From NCBI GenBank assembly GCA_037381085.1, contig JARRRD010000036.1, positions 1-31,451 of the forward strand: 31,451 bases of DNA, in the 5' to 3' direction. Below the pieces are notes generated by a model. It saw nothing but the letters and a program-made list of their open reading frames with translations, did not search any database and was not told where the DNA came from. Positions within the stretch are counted from its first letter, which is position 1, and every line of letters starts with the position of its first letter. This document shows positions 1-7,265 of the stretch, one piece after another. The position numbers and the translations under genes are program-made. This stretch comes from JARRRD01 sp037381085. GTDB taxonomy: Bacteria > Nitrospirota > Thermodesulfovibrionia > Thermodesulfovibrionales > UBA6898.

Positions 1-789
1 GTTTTTGTGAAAACGTATGAAGTGGATTCATTTACTGTCAGTTACGAGGCACTCAAACAAAGTATAACCGAAAGGACAAAAGCCCTGATACTGAACTCTC
101 CGTCCAACCCCACAGGTATGATATACAGCCGAAAGGCCCTTGAAAGGATCGCCGATCTGGCGGTGAAGCATGACTTTTACTTAATATCCGATGAGATTTA
201 CGAAAAGCTGGTTTACGACGATGCGGAGCATATAAGCATAGCCTCACTGGGCGGGGAGGTGAAGGAGAGGACAATTGTTGTGAACGGACTTTCAAAATCC
301 CATGCCATGACGGGATGGAGAATAGGGTATGCCGCGGGCCCCGCCGATATAGTCAAGGCCATGACAAACATCCAGAGCCAGTCGACTTCGAACCCGGCCT
401 CGATCGTGCAGAAGGCGGCCGTGGAGGCACTCACGGGCCCGCAGGGCTTTGTGGAAATGATGCGCAGAGAGTTCGACGAGCGACGGCGTTTTCTTGTCGG
501 ATCACTTAACGACATTGAGGGGGTGAGCTGTTCCATGCCGTCGGGCGCTTTCTACGCCTTCCCGAATACGTCGAAGATTTACGGCAGGAGGTTCGGGGAC
601 AGGATGATCTCTTCTTCATCGGACCTCGCCCTTTACCTGCTTGAAGATGCGGGGGTGGCCTTAGTGCCGGGCGCGGCATTCGGCGATGACGATTATGTAA
701 GGATTTCCTATGCGACCTCCAAGGAAGACATAGCAAAGGGAGTGGAAAGGATAAAGGGTGCACTTGCCAGACTGGAAACAGGGGACTGA
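1..789 (+). CDS. Pyridoxal-phosphate aminotransferase, class I (aspartate aminotransferase-like), 5' end cut by window
   Basis: This is the C-terminal part of a fold-type I aminotransferase, which moves an amino group from aspartate or a similar amino acid to 2-oxoglutarate using PLP. The frame is open from base 1, so the N-terminal third (about 130 residues) lies outside the window; the Met at base 7-9 region is internal. Visible family motifs are NSPSNPTG (substrate and PLP contact), SDEIYEKLVY (Asp and Tyr contacting PLP), GLSKSHAMTGWRIGY (Schiff-base Lys and phosphate-binding Arg) and the late YVRISYA (Arg binding the substrate carboxylate). This pattern matches the bacterial Ib aspartate aminotransferases. 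Exact substrate choice (Asp, aromatic or prephenate) cannot be read from the fragment. The stop is directly followed by the era start, so it is the first visible gene of an operon. Confidence 0.9.
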   Translation, partial: VFVKTYEVDSFTVSYEALKQSITERTKALILNSPSNPTGMIYSRKALERIADLAVKHDFYLISDEIYEKLVYDDAEHISIASLGGEVKERTIVVNGLSKSHAMTGWRIGYAAGPADIVKAMTNIQSQSTSNPASIVQKAAVEALTGPQGFVEMMRREFDERRRFLVGSLNDIEGVSCSMPSGAFYAFPNTSKIYGRRFGDRMISSSSDLALYLLEDAGVALVPGAAFGDDDYVRISYATSKEDIAKGVERIKGALARLETGD

Positions 790-1674
790 GTGTCCGAGAC
801 TTTCCATTCCGGATATGTTTCTCTGATCGGAAGGCCGAATGTCGGAAAATCTACCCTTCTGAACGCCGTCCTCGGGCAGAAGATCGCCATTGTAACGAGG
901 AGACCCCAGACCACGAGGAACAGGATACTGGGGATAAAGACTTCCCCTGAAGCGCAGATCATCTTCATCGATACGCCCGGAATCCATGAGCCTCGCAACC
1001 TCCTTGGGAAGACCATGGTCAGGTCTGCCAGGGAGGCTTTGACGGAAATAGACCTCGTAGTTTTTGTAACCGAACCCGGGCCTTATATCGGCAAGGACAA
1101 GATCGTTTTTCAGGCACTGGAGGGGATCGTGAAGCCGACGTTCCTATTGATCAACAAGATCGACCTGGTGCATCGGCAGGGACTCCTGACCATGATCGAC
1201 TCGTATAAGGACCTCTTCCCCTTCAAGGAGATCATACCCGTGTCGGCGCTGAAAAGGGACGGAGTGGAAATATTTCTCCGAAAGGTCCGGGAATATCTGC
1301 CCCCGGGGCCGAAGTATTACCCGGAAGACCTCGTTACAGACCAGATCGAGAGGTTTATGGCGGCGGAGATTATCAGGGAAAAGATCATGGCAAAGACCTC
1401 CGAGGAGATACCCTATTCGGTTGCGGTCGAAGTCGGGAACTGGACGGAGAGAGAAGACGGCATGGTATCAATAGCCGCAAATATTTATGTTGAAAGGGAA
1501 GGTCAAAAGGGTATAATAATAGGTGACAAGGGGAAGAAACTGAAGGCGATAGGCACGCAGGCCCGTCTGGATATCGAAAGACTGCTTGATGTTAAGGTGT
1601 TTCTGGAGTTGTGGGTGAAGGTGAGGAAAGGGTGGCGTGACGACCGTAAGGCATTGAACGAACTGGGGTACTGA
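790..1674 (+). CDS. era: GTPase Era
   Basis: Era is a ribosome-associated GTPase that binds the 3' end of 16S rRNA and helps mature the 30S subunit. The 294-residue length is typical. The G domain shows GRPNVGKST (G1, near residue 14), a switch II DTPGIHEP (G3) and NKIDL (G4). The C-terminal KH RNA-binding domain contains the GxxG-type segment IIGDKGKKLKAIG. The start is GTG, abutting the previous stop, and AGGGGA five bases upstream serves as the ribosome binding site, which supports translational coupling. The neighbours (bifunctional nuclease, recO) match the common era-recO arrangement. Confidence 0.97.
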   Translation: MSETFHSGYVSLIGRPNVGKSTLLNAVLGQKIAIVTRRPQTTRNRILGIKTSPEAQIIFIDTPGIHEPRNLLGKTMVRSAREALTEIDLVVFVTEPGPYIGKDKIVFQALEGIVKPTFLLINKIDLVHRQGLLTMIDSYKDLFPFKEIIPVSALKRDGVEIFLRKVREYLPPGPKYYPEDLVTDQIERFMAAEIIREKIMAKTSEEIPYSVAVEVGNWTEREDGMVSIAANIYVEREGQKGIIIGDKGKKLKAIGTQARLDIERLLDVKVFLELWVKVRKGWRDDRKALNELGY

Positions 1675-1677
1675 CAG

Positions 1678-2130
1678 ATGTTTGTTGAAATGAAAGTCGA
1701 GGGGCTGCTTTTCGATCCCCGGAGTAATATGTATATCCTTCTTTTGAGGGAACTGGACGGCCCCGGTACGCTGCCGATATGGATAGGGAAACCCGAAGCG
1801 GATTCGATAGCATTGGCCCTCGGAAAGGTCGCAACTCCCAGGCCCTTGACCCACGATCTCGTGAAGAACGTGATCGATGGGCTCAAGATGAAGATAACCA
1901 GGATTGTGGTGACAGAGATTATCGACAATACCTATTACGCGCTCATTCATTTGAACGACGGCAGGAAGGAGACCCTGATCGATTCAAGACCGAGCGACGC
2001 CGTTGCCGTTGCCCTGAGAGTAAACGCCCCGATTTTCGTTGAAGAGAGTATCATGGGCACGAGGACAGCCGATGAGCTTGACGAATGGCTGAAGAACCTC
2101 AAGCCCGAAGATTTCGGCAACATCATGTAA
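1678..2130 (+). CDS. Bifunctional nuclease family protein (BFN, DUF151)
   Basis: This 150-residue protein belongs to the DUF151/BFN family, whose plant founder has DNase and RNase activity. The bacterial role is poorly defined. Family hallmarks are the opening MFVEMKVEGLLFDP, the segment LPIWIGKPEADSIALAL and the strongly conserved SRPSDAVAVALRVNAPIFVEE. The gene starts 3 nt after the era stop. Its own stop overlaps the recO start (TAATG), so era, this gene and recO should share one message. A slightly later in-frame ATG at 1690 is possible but would remove conserved residues. Confidence 0.9.
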   Translation: MFVEMKVEGLLFDPRSNMYILLLRELDGPGTLPIWIGKPEADSIALALGKVATPRPLTHDLVKNVIDGLKMKITRIVVTEIIDNTYYALIHLNDGRKETLIDSRPSDAVAVALRVNAPIFVEESIMGTRTADELDEWLKNLKPEDFGNIM

Positions 2131-2954
2131 TGCTTCAGAGGACGGAAGGCATTGTCTTAAGGACTGTCCCCTTCGGCGAAGCCGACCTCATAGTTACCTA
2201 TCTTACGGAAAGCCACGGCATCATAAAGACCTTCGCGAAAAGTCCGCGAAAGACCAAAAGCAGGTTCGGCAGCAGCCTTGAGCCCCTGACACATTCGAGG
2301 ATTGCCTTCTGGGGCAGGGAGGATGCGGCAATGCCAAGGCTGACGCAGTCGGACATTGTCCACTCCTTCAGTTCACTGAGAGACTGTCTGAAGTGCTTCC
2401 TCCCCGCCTCGGAGATGGTAGAGCTGACGCTCAGTTTTGCGGCCGAGAGGGATGCTAACAGCAACCTTTATGCCTTGTTGATGAATACGTTGCTGGCGCT
2501 GGAAGCGGACTGCCGCGCCCCGCTGCTGCCGGTCTACTACAAGGTGCAGCTGCTTTCGATTGCAGGTTATCTGCCAGGCCTCGCCGGTTGCGGCAGGTGC
2601 GGGCAAAGGGGGGATGAATTCTATCTCTCCCACGGCACTGTCCTCTGCAGGGAGTGTTCCAGGGGAAGTGAGGATCGCCTTGTCGACTCCCCGCCATCCG
2701 TAGGTCCCCATCACTATGAGATCGTTCTTCAGCCTGACCGCCGTCTTCACGATCTGTTCGGCGGCGGCGCCTTCCAGGATCTCTGTCCTGATCGGGACCG
2801 CCTCACCGACAGCGATCTCCTCTGCGGCGGCCACAACCTTGTCCGCTTCCTGCATCAGGCTTTTCCTGATCGACTCGGTCCGGAAGAAGCCCAGCATTTC
2901 CTCATAGCGGGGAATGACATAGAGGACCGTTATTGCACAGCCGTCGACTTTTGA
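2130..2954 (+). CDS. recO: DNA repair protein RecO, C-terminal third lost; the rest of the frame is antisense to usp
   Basis: RecO works in the RecFOR pathway, loading RecA on single-stranded DNA. Residues 1-180 look like genuine RecO: an N-terminal OB fold (MLQRTEGIVLRTVPFGEADLIVT...), the helical middle, and the four zinc-finger cysteines C154, C157, C173 and C176. After about residue 180 (near base 2668) the similarity stops. The remaining roughly 94 codons are simply the opposite strand of a universal stress gene that is coding on the minus strand. A normal RecO has about 60-70 further native residues. The protein is therefore either a nonfunctional truncation, or the join at about 2665 is an assembly artefact. 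The start overlaps the upstream stop by one base; no strong ribosome binding site is seen, consistent with coupling. Confidence 0.85.
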   Translation: MLQRTEGIVLRTVPFGEADLIVTYLTESHGIIKTFAKSPRKTKSRFGSSLEPLTHSRIAFWGREDAAMPRLTQSDIVHSFSSLRDCLKCFLPASEMVELTLSFAAERDANSNLYALLMNTLLALEADCRAPLLPVYYKVQLLSIAGYLPGLAGCGRCGQRGDEFYLSHGTVLCRECSRGSEDRLVDSPPSVGPHHYEIVLQPDRRLHDLFGGGAFQDLCPDRDRLTDSDLLCGGHNLVRFLHQAFPDRLGPEEAQHFLIAGNDIEDRYCTAVDF

Positions 2955-4205
2955 CAGCCGGCAAGCCTTCTTCAAGGCGTTCCTGCTGAAATCGGAGCCG
3001 TCGAAAGGGAGAAGGACGGAAGAGTAGGTGCCTGTGCATTCAGTACAGGGCTTTTTTATGACCAGCACATCGCAGGGAGCATGGACAATTACCGCGGAGG
3101 TTACGCTGCCCAGCAGGAGTCTTCTTAATCCCCTCCTTCCGTAAGTCCCCATTGCTATGAGGTCGGCAAGTTTCTCCCGGGCGACGTTGGTAACGACCTC
3201 AGAGGGATCCCCTTCGCAGACCAGTTCGTCTGCTTCGATTCCGAACTCGGAAGCGATCATCTCCTTCGTCTGGTAGCAGACATTCTTGCCGAACTGGAAA
3301 CGTTTCTCCCTCTGTTCGGCAGCGTTGCCGAATTCCTCCTCGTCGAAGTGTACGGCATGGACAAGGACGAATTTCCCACCATGCCTCTTGACCCGGTTCG
3401 AGACCTCTATGACGGCTGCCCTGCTGTATTCCGTATTGTCGAAACCGACTACAATGTTTTCATACATGATCAGTGTGATGAATCCGTAAAAGGCGCCGTT
3501 GTCCCTGGCCATTCCGGCGAGGCCCTTGATGACGCCCACCTGCTCCACTGTCACTTTGGACCGCGCCTGTTCAACGACCCTCTTGTCTTTCACAGCATAG
3601 ACGGTGACCAGGTAATCGCCGGGCGGGGCCTGATAGGGCCAGTCTATGACGGTGTAATAGTCCTGCCCGCCGTCTTTTTGAGTGAGAGAGATCTTTCCCG
3701 CTGTCACGGAATATACCTTCGACGCCTCCTTGTATTTCAGGAATTCATTGAACCATTTCTCTTTTTCTACCTGGTCCTTCTGGTCTTTCAGCGATGCGAC
3801 CTCGCTCTCCGAGGCCAGCGCCCCGTAACCGAGACCGTACTTTAACTGTTCCTCCGGTGTAAGAATATCGTCGATCTTCTTTGTGCTCTGAAGGAAATAG
3901 ACCGACGGTACGTGATCGAATTTCAGCGTCCCGACATTCATCCAGAGCACGCCTACCCTGCCCTTTTGCCGCAGGATATGGTGTCCGCCCCCGGACGTTA
4001 TTTTAATCACCAGGTCTGTGCCGGGGTCGGATATGCCATGAATGTCCACGGTACTGCCATGGTAGAAAAAGTCTACATTGATCCGGTCATGGTTGGCCGC
4101 TGTAGTCAATTGCGCCGACAGTTCTCCTTGCGATATGGACAGGAGGCCTGCGCTGATTATAAAGGTCATGAAGGCGACCTGCAATGCACGGCGTAATCTG
4201 TTCAT
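2373..4205 (-). CDS. TIGR02186-like periplasmic domain fused to two UspA domains; C-terminus truncated at the recO junction
   Basis: Residues 1-29 are a signal peptide. Residues 30 to about 235 resemble the TIGR02186 family, membrane-anchored proteins usually encoded beside TauE/SafE exporters. The expected C-terminal membrane helix is missing: after only GAFYGFITLI the frame runs straight into MYENIVVGFDNTEYS (M247), which looks like a normal UspA start. The first Usp domain (about 247-386) has the ATP-binding motif GTYGRRGLRRLLLGS in the G-x2-G-x9-G-S spacing. The second (about 395-514) stops at GTYGWRGVDKAILTS, lacking its last strand. The final 96 or so residues are antisense recO and not expected to be native. 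The fusion places cytoplasmic-type Usp domains behind an export signal without an obvious membrane segment. It could be two genes joined by a small deletion; I cannot tell this from a real fusion. The start lies 1 nt after the tauE stop. Confidence 0.75.
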   Translation of the reverse strand: MNRLRRALQVAFMTFIISAGLLSISQGELSAQLTTAANHDRINVDFFYHGSTVDIHGISDPGTDLVIKITSGGGHHILRQKGRVGVLWMNVGTLKFDHVPSVYFLQSTKKIDDILTPEEQLKYGLGYGALASESEVASLKDQKDQVEKEKWFNEFLKYKEASKVYSVTAGKISLTQKDGGQDYYTVIDWPYQAPPGDYLVTVYAVKDKRVVEQARSKVTVEQVGVIKGLAGMARDNGAFYGFITLIMYENIVVGFDNTEYSRAAVIEVSNRVKRHGGKFVLVHAVHFDEEEFGNAAEQREKRFQFGKNVCYQTKEMIASEFGIEADELVCEGDPSEVVTNVAREKLADLIAMGTYGRRGLRRLLLGSVTSAVIVHAPCDVLVIKKPCTECTGTYSSVLLPFDGSDFSRNALKKACRLSKVDGCAITVLYVIPRYEEMLGFFRTESIRKSLMQEADKVVAAAEEIAVGEAVPIRTEILEGAAAEQIVKTAVRLKNDLIVMGTYGWRGVDKAILTSPGTLPAEDSAVGEIEFIPPLPAPAATGEAWQITCNRKQLHLVVDRQQRGAAVRFQRQQRIHQQGIKVAVSIPLGRKTERQLYHLRGGEEALQTVSQ

Positions 4206-4206
4206 A

Positions 4207-5124
4207 TTAGTGTCCCCCCGCCTGGACCAGGAGTAATGACGGCGTCACGGTCAGATCGAAGACCATCTTTACGGTCACGACCAGCACGATTCCCGCAAGG
4301 ATTATCTTCAACTGGTCGCCCTTCAGCTTCCTGCCGAAGACCGTGCCGATCTGGGCTCCCACAGTGGAGCCGATGAGGAGTAGAACGGCGAGGATAAAAT
4401 CCACGGTGTGGTTGGTGTAGGCCTGGAGAAAGGTCACTTCTATGCAGTTGAAGAGTATCTGGAAGAGACTGGTGCCTACCACCACGTGCATGGGCATCCT
4501 CAGTATGTATACCATGACGGGCACCATGAGAAATCCTCCGCCGACACCCATGACAGCGGCCAGTATGCCGACAAAGCCGCCGAATACGATCGGGACCAAG
4601 GCCGAGTGTGTTACGCCTGACTTTTCAAAATGGGTCTGGAAAGGCAGGGAGTTCAGGAATTTTCCTACAGCCGATTCCTTCTTCGGTTTTGCTTCCTCAG
4701 TCTTCTTCTTTTTCATGCTCTGAAGGCTTTCGAGGAACATGTAGCCTCCGACGATGCCGAGCATGAGGACGTAAGTTATCTTGATAACGAAGTCGGCGTC
4801 CCCCATGGCCCTCAGGAACTTGATGGCCTGAACGCCCACCAGTCCGCCGATAAAACCGCCGGCCAGCAGAAAAAGACCCATCTTGAAGTCGACATTCCCT
4901 ATCTTCCAGTGAGCGTACGTTCCCGACGTGGAAGCCGCCACTATCTGGTTGGAGTCGGTAGCGGCCGCGACCGTCGAGGGGATACCGAACATGATCAGAA
5001 GCGGCGTGAGAAGAAAACCGCCGCCCACCCCGAACAGGCCCGACAGAAGCCCCACCGCCAGTCCAAGCCCGACCGGGACAAGAATGTTCATACTGGTTAA
5101 TGCTACAGGTAAATATAGATACAT
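4207..5124 (-). CDS. TauE/SafE family membrane transporter (probable sulfite/sulfonate exporter)
   Basis: A 305-residue polytopic membrane protein of the TauE/SafE (DUF81) family, whose members export sulfite, sulfoacetate and related anions, or are taurine-linked. The diagnostic glycine-rich repeats are present twice, GLFGVGGGFLLTPLLI near the N-terminus and AVMGVGGGFLMVPVMV in the second half. About eight hydrophobic helices are separated by a charged cytoplasmic loop (KKKKTEEAKPKKESA). The ATG is preceded by an unusually long purine tract GGAGGAGGAGG, a very strong ribosome binding site. It is the middle gene of a three-gene operon with Usp-type proteins on both sides. The substrate is not determinable from sequence. 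Confidence 0.9.
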   Translation of the reverse strand: MYLYLPVALTSMNILVPVGLGLAVGLLSGLFGVGGGFLLTPLLIMFGIPSTVAAATDSNQIVAASTSGTYAHWKIGNVDFKMGLFLLAGGFIGGLVGVQAIKFLRAMGDADFVIKITYVLMLGIVGGYMFLESLQSMKKKKTEEAKPKKESAVGKFLNSLPFQTHFEKSGVTHSALVPIVFGGFVGILAAVMGVGGGFLMVPVMVYILRMPMHVVVGTSLFQILFNCIEVTFLQAYTNHTVDFILAVLLLIGSTVGAQIGTVFGRKLKGDQLKIILAGIVLVVTVKMVFDLTVTPSLLLVQAGGH

Positions 5125-5150
5125 CTAAACCTCCTCCTCCTTTTTTCTGT

Positions 5151-5645
5151 TCAGGCAGAGCCTGCCTGTTTGGCCATCGTAACTATCGGCCTCGATGCCG
5201 TTTTTACGAGCCTGTTGAGAGTTTTTGAATTTATACTGCCGTCGTTTGTAATGCCCGGACCAAGCAGTACCATGTCGATTCCGGCATTCTGTCCGAGGGC
5301 ATCCTTTATTGCCGAAATGACTTCGGTAGAGGCCGCCCTGACGTCCACGGACACGCCGGCCTTTCTGCAGGTGTCCCTTATCAGCGAAAGCTTTTTTTCG
5401 AAATCTTCCCCTCGTTGCCTGCAGTCCTGTCTGATAAGCTGCATGGCCGTGCTGTCGCCGCCAGGTGCGGCAGAAGTTGACGCCGCCATTCTGTTGTCCT
5501 CCCTTTCTCCGGTCATTCTTCTCTTGTATATGATCAATATACCTATGCTATTGCCCATTGTCTTCGCAAGGTCGACAGCATAGGAAAGTCCCCCGGCGAA
5601 GTCTTCATAATGATAAGTCACAAATAAGAGCTGTTTTTCCTTCAT
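5151..5645 (-). CDS. Universal stress protein-like small protein (divergent UspA fold)
   Basis: A 164-residue protein with an alpha/beta UspA-like pattern: an N-terminal strand (KQLLFVTYHY), helix (FAGGLSYAVDLAKTMG), strand (SIGILIIYKRRM), then a late strand (GIDMVLLGPG) and a closing strand (SRPIVTMAK). The classic ATP motif G-x2-G-x9-G-S/T is not intact, so it may not bind ATP. It is the first gene of the operon ahead of the TauE/SafE exporter and sits about 33 nt below a predicted sigma-54 transcription start. A purine-rich GAAGTGAAGGG precedes the ATG. Function is unknown beyond the fold assignment. Confidence 0.7.
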   Translation of the reverse strand: MKEKQLLFVTYHYEDFAGGLSYAVDLAKTMGNSIGILIIYKRRMTGEREDNRMAASTSAAPGGDSTAMQLIRQDCRQRGEDFEKKLSLIRDTCRKAGVSVDVRAASTEVISAIKDALGQNAGIDMVLLGPGITNDGSINSKTLNRLVKTASRPIVTMAKQAGSA

Positions 5646-5688
5646 CCCTTCACTTCATTGCCTTTAAATTCAGACAACCTGTAAAGAA

Positions 5689-5704
5689 AGCAAGGGGAAT
5701 GCCA
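5689..5704 (-). promoter_or_regulatory. Sigma-54 (-24/-12) promoter of the usp-tauE-TIGR02186/usp operon
   Basis: Read on the minus strand, the site is TGGCATTCCCCTTGCT. It matches the sigma-54 consensus TGGCAC/T-R-N4-TTGC-A/T at all positions but one, with the invariant GG and GC dinucleotides at the required spacing. The predicted start point is near 5678, giving a leader of about 33 nt before the Usp-like ATG. An NtrC-type activator gene lies immediately upstream, the class of protein this promoter type needs. Confidence 0.82.
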
Positions 5705-5757
5705 AGGTGTAACAAGCTGATTTATAAAGAAAAAAAGGTTATTCCAAGGGAGGAGTC

Positions 5758-5797
5758 TGTTTCAAAGATGAACAGCAGTGAACAGTTAGTGTTTTCA
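5758..5797. promoter_or_regulatory. Candidate upstream activator sequence: four TGAACA-type half-sites
   Basis: On the plus strand the segment contains TGTTTCA (5758-5764), TGAACA (5769-5774), TGAACA (5779-5784) and TGTTTTCA (5790-5797). The two inner half-sites are spaced exactly 10 bp apart, and the outer two are their inverted versions. The cluster lies about 80-120 bp upstream of the predicted sigma-54 start point, the usual distance for an enhancer bound by an NtrC-type activator. A further TGTTTCA-N4-GGAACA, with the same internal spacing as the first pair, lies at 5900-5916. That the adjacent response regulator binds here is inference. Confidence 0.5.
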
Positions 5798-5899
5798 AGG
5801 GTTGGGGAAAGGATTACATGCACTACTCAAGTCCTGCAATAAATACCCTTCGCACGCAACAGGCGGACCTCTTTCTAGTCCGGCGAAAGTGAGGCTGAT

Positions 5900-5924
5900 T
5901 GTTTCATTCTGGAACACCTGAAAC
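5900..5924. promoter_or_regulatory. Second copy of the TGTTTCA-N4-KGAACA motif within an inverted repeat
   Basis: TGTTTCA at 5900 is followed after 4 nt by GGAACA and then by TGAAAC (5919-5924), so GTTTCA and TGAAAC form 6-bp inverted arms. The TGTTTCA-N4-KGAACA arrangement repeats the one at 5758. It lies just after the response-regulator stop codon, so it could be a distal activator site or a weak hairpin at the end of the regulator message. There is no T-run to support a terminator. Confidence 0.35.
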
Positions 5925-5933
5925 GGGACGGGT

Positions 5934-7265
5934 TCATTGTTCCCTGAGAATTCTCCACAGGCTTGTTCTCGATATGCCAAGGAGCTCTGCAGCCTTGCTT
6001 TTGTTGCCGCCGAACATCTCTACGACCTTTTGGGCGTATTCCTTGTTGACCTCCTCCAGCGTCTTGACGGGACCCGGCTTTATCGTCTCAATATGAAAAA
6101 TCTTGAGGCTCTCGGGGAGGCTTTCGGGCGTGATAAGCTGCCCCTTCTCCAGTATTATCGCCCTTTCGATGATATTTTCCAGCTCGCGCACGTTACCGGG
6201 GAAACTGTAGTTAAGGAGGATATCCGCAGCCTCTTTGGTAAGACCCGTTATCTGCTTGTTCGCCTTTGGGAGGTGCTTCTGCAGGAGATAGGCGCTGAGA
6301 GGTCCTATGTCCTCTTTCCGGTCCCGCAAAGGAGGTATGAATATTTCCATGACATTAAGCCTGTAATAAAGGTCTTCCCTCAACTTCCCATGGGAGAGTA
6401 TGTTACCGACGTGCTGGTTTGTAGCCGCCAGAAATCTCACATCGACCTTTATCGGCCTCGTTCCCCCGACCCGGAAGAATTCTCCCTCCTCAATGGCCTT
6501 GAGAAGTTTAGCCTGCAGATTCGGCGACATCTCGGCGATCTCGTCAAGGAAAAGAGTGCCGGTGTCGGCTATTTCCAGCAGCCCCTGCTTTGTCTTTACC
6601 GCCCCTGTAAAGGCCCCTTTTTCATGGCCGAAGAGTTCGCTTGCGAGCAGTTCCTCCGTGAGAGTGGCGCAGTTGATCGAAAGGAAAGGCATGCTCTGCC
6701 TCCTGCTTGTAAAATGAATGATCTTGGCCAGAAGACTTTTGCCTACACCGCTTTCTCCCGTCAAAAGCACATTGCAGTCGGAACCCCTGATGTTTTCAAT
6801 GACGTTCAGTATCTTCTGCATGCTGCTGCTTTTCGCAACAACGGAGACCCTGCTGTCCCTCTCCAGATAGGCCCTCAGTGCGGTGTTTTCCTTCGTCAAC
6901 ATCTTTTTCTCGCGTATATTCCGGACCTTCAGGATAAGCTCGTCAAGATCGAAAGGTTTTGTGATATATTCGTAGGCCCCTTTCTTCATTGCTTCAACCG
7001 CCGAGCCTATGCTGCCGAAACCCGTGATCACCAGCACTTCGATTTCCGGGTCTTTTTCCTTCGCCTTGCCGAGCAGTTCGATGCCGTTGATCTCCGGCAT
7101 TTTTATATCCGTTATGAGCACGTCGAAACGGTCGCGGGAGATCTCTTCCAGGGCTTCACGACCGTTCATTGCTCCGACCACCTTATACCCTTCCGCTGAC
7201 AAGGTACGAACAAGATGTTTCAGAGCGATCTCTTCATCTTCTGCAATGAGAACCTTAAGACCCAT
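5934..7265 (-). CDS. Sigma-54-dependent response regulator, NtrC family
   Basis: A 443-residue three-domain activator. The receiver domain (1 to about 120) has the acidic pair E9/D10, phospho-acceptor D53 in VLITDIKMPE and K103. The central AAA+ domain has Walker A GESGVGKS (170-177), the sigma-54-contacting loop GAFTGA (217-222) and Walker B FLDEIAEM (239-246). The C-terminal Fis-type helix-turn-helix is GGNKSKAAELLGISRTSLWRIL. All residues needed to activate sigma-54 RNA polymerase are present. It overlaps the 3' end of the upstream kinase gene by 11 nt, so the two form a co-translated pair. The operon just downstream carries a sigma-54 promoter and is the obvious candidate target. Confidence 0.95.
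   Translation of the reverse strand: MGLKVLIAEDEEIALKHLVRTLSAEGYKVVGAMNGREALEEISRDRFDVLITDIKMPEINGIELLGKAKEKDPEIEVLVITGFGSIGSAVEAMKKGAYEYITKPFDLDELILKVRNIREKKMLTKENTALRAYLERDSRVSVVAKSSSMQKILNVIENIRGSDCNVLLTGESGVGKSLLAKIIHFTSRRQSMPFLSINCATLTEELLASELFGHEKGAFTGAVKTKQGLLEIADTGTLFLDEIAEMSPNLQAKLLKAIEEGEFFRVGGTRPIKVDVRFLAATNQHVGNILSHGKLREDLYYRLNVMEIFIPPLRDRKEDIGPLSAYLLQKHLPKANKQITGLTKEAADILLNYSFPGNVRELENIIERAIILEKGQLITPESLPESLKIFHIETIKPGPVKTLEEVNKEYAQKVVEMFGGNKSKAAELLGISRTSLWRILREQ

Noticed and set aside
5937..7199. A 420-codon open frame on the plus strand
   Set aside because: It is exactly antisense to the response regulator, whose domains and catalytic motifs are unmistakable; the plus-strand product has no coherent pattern.
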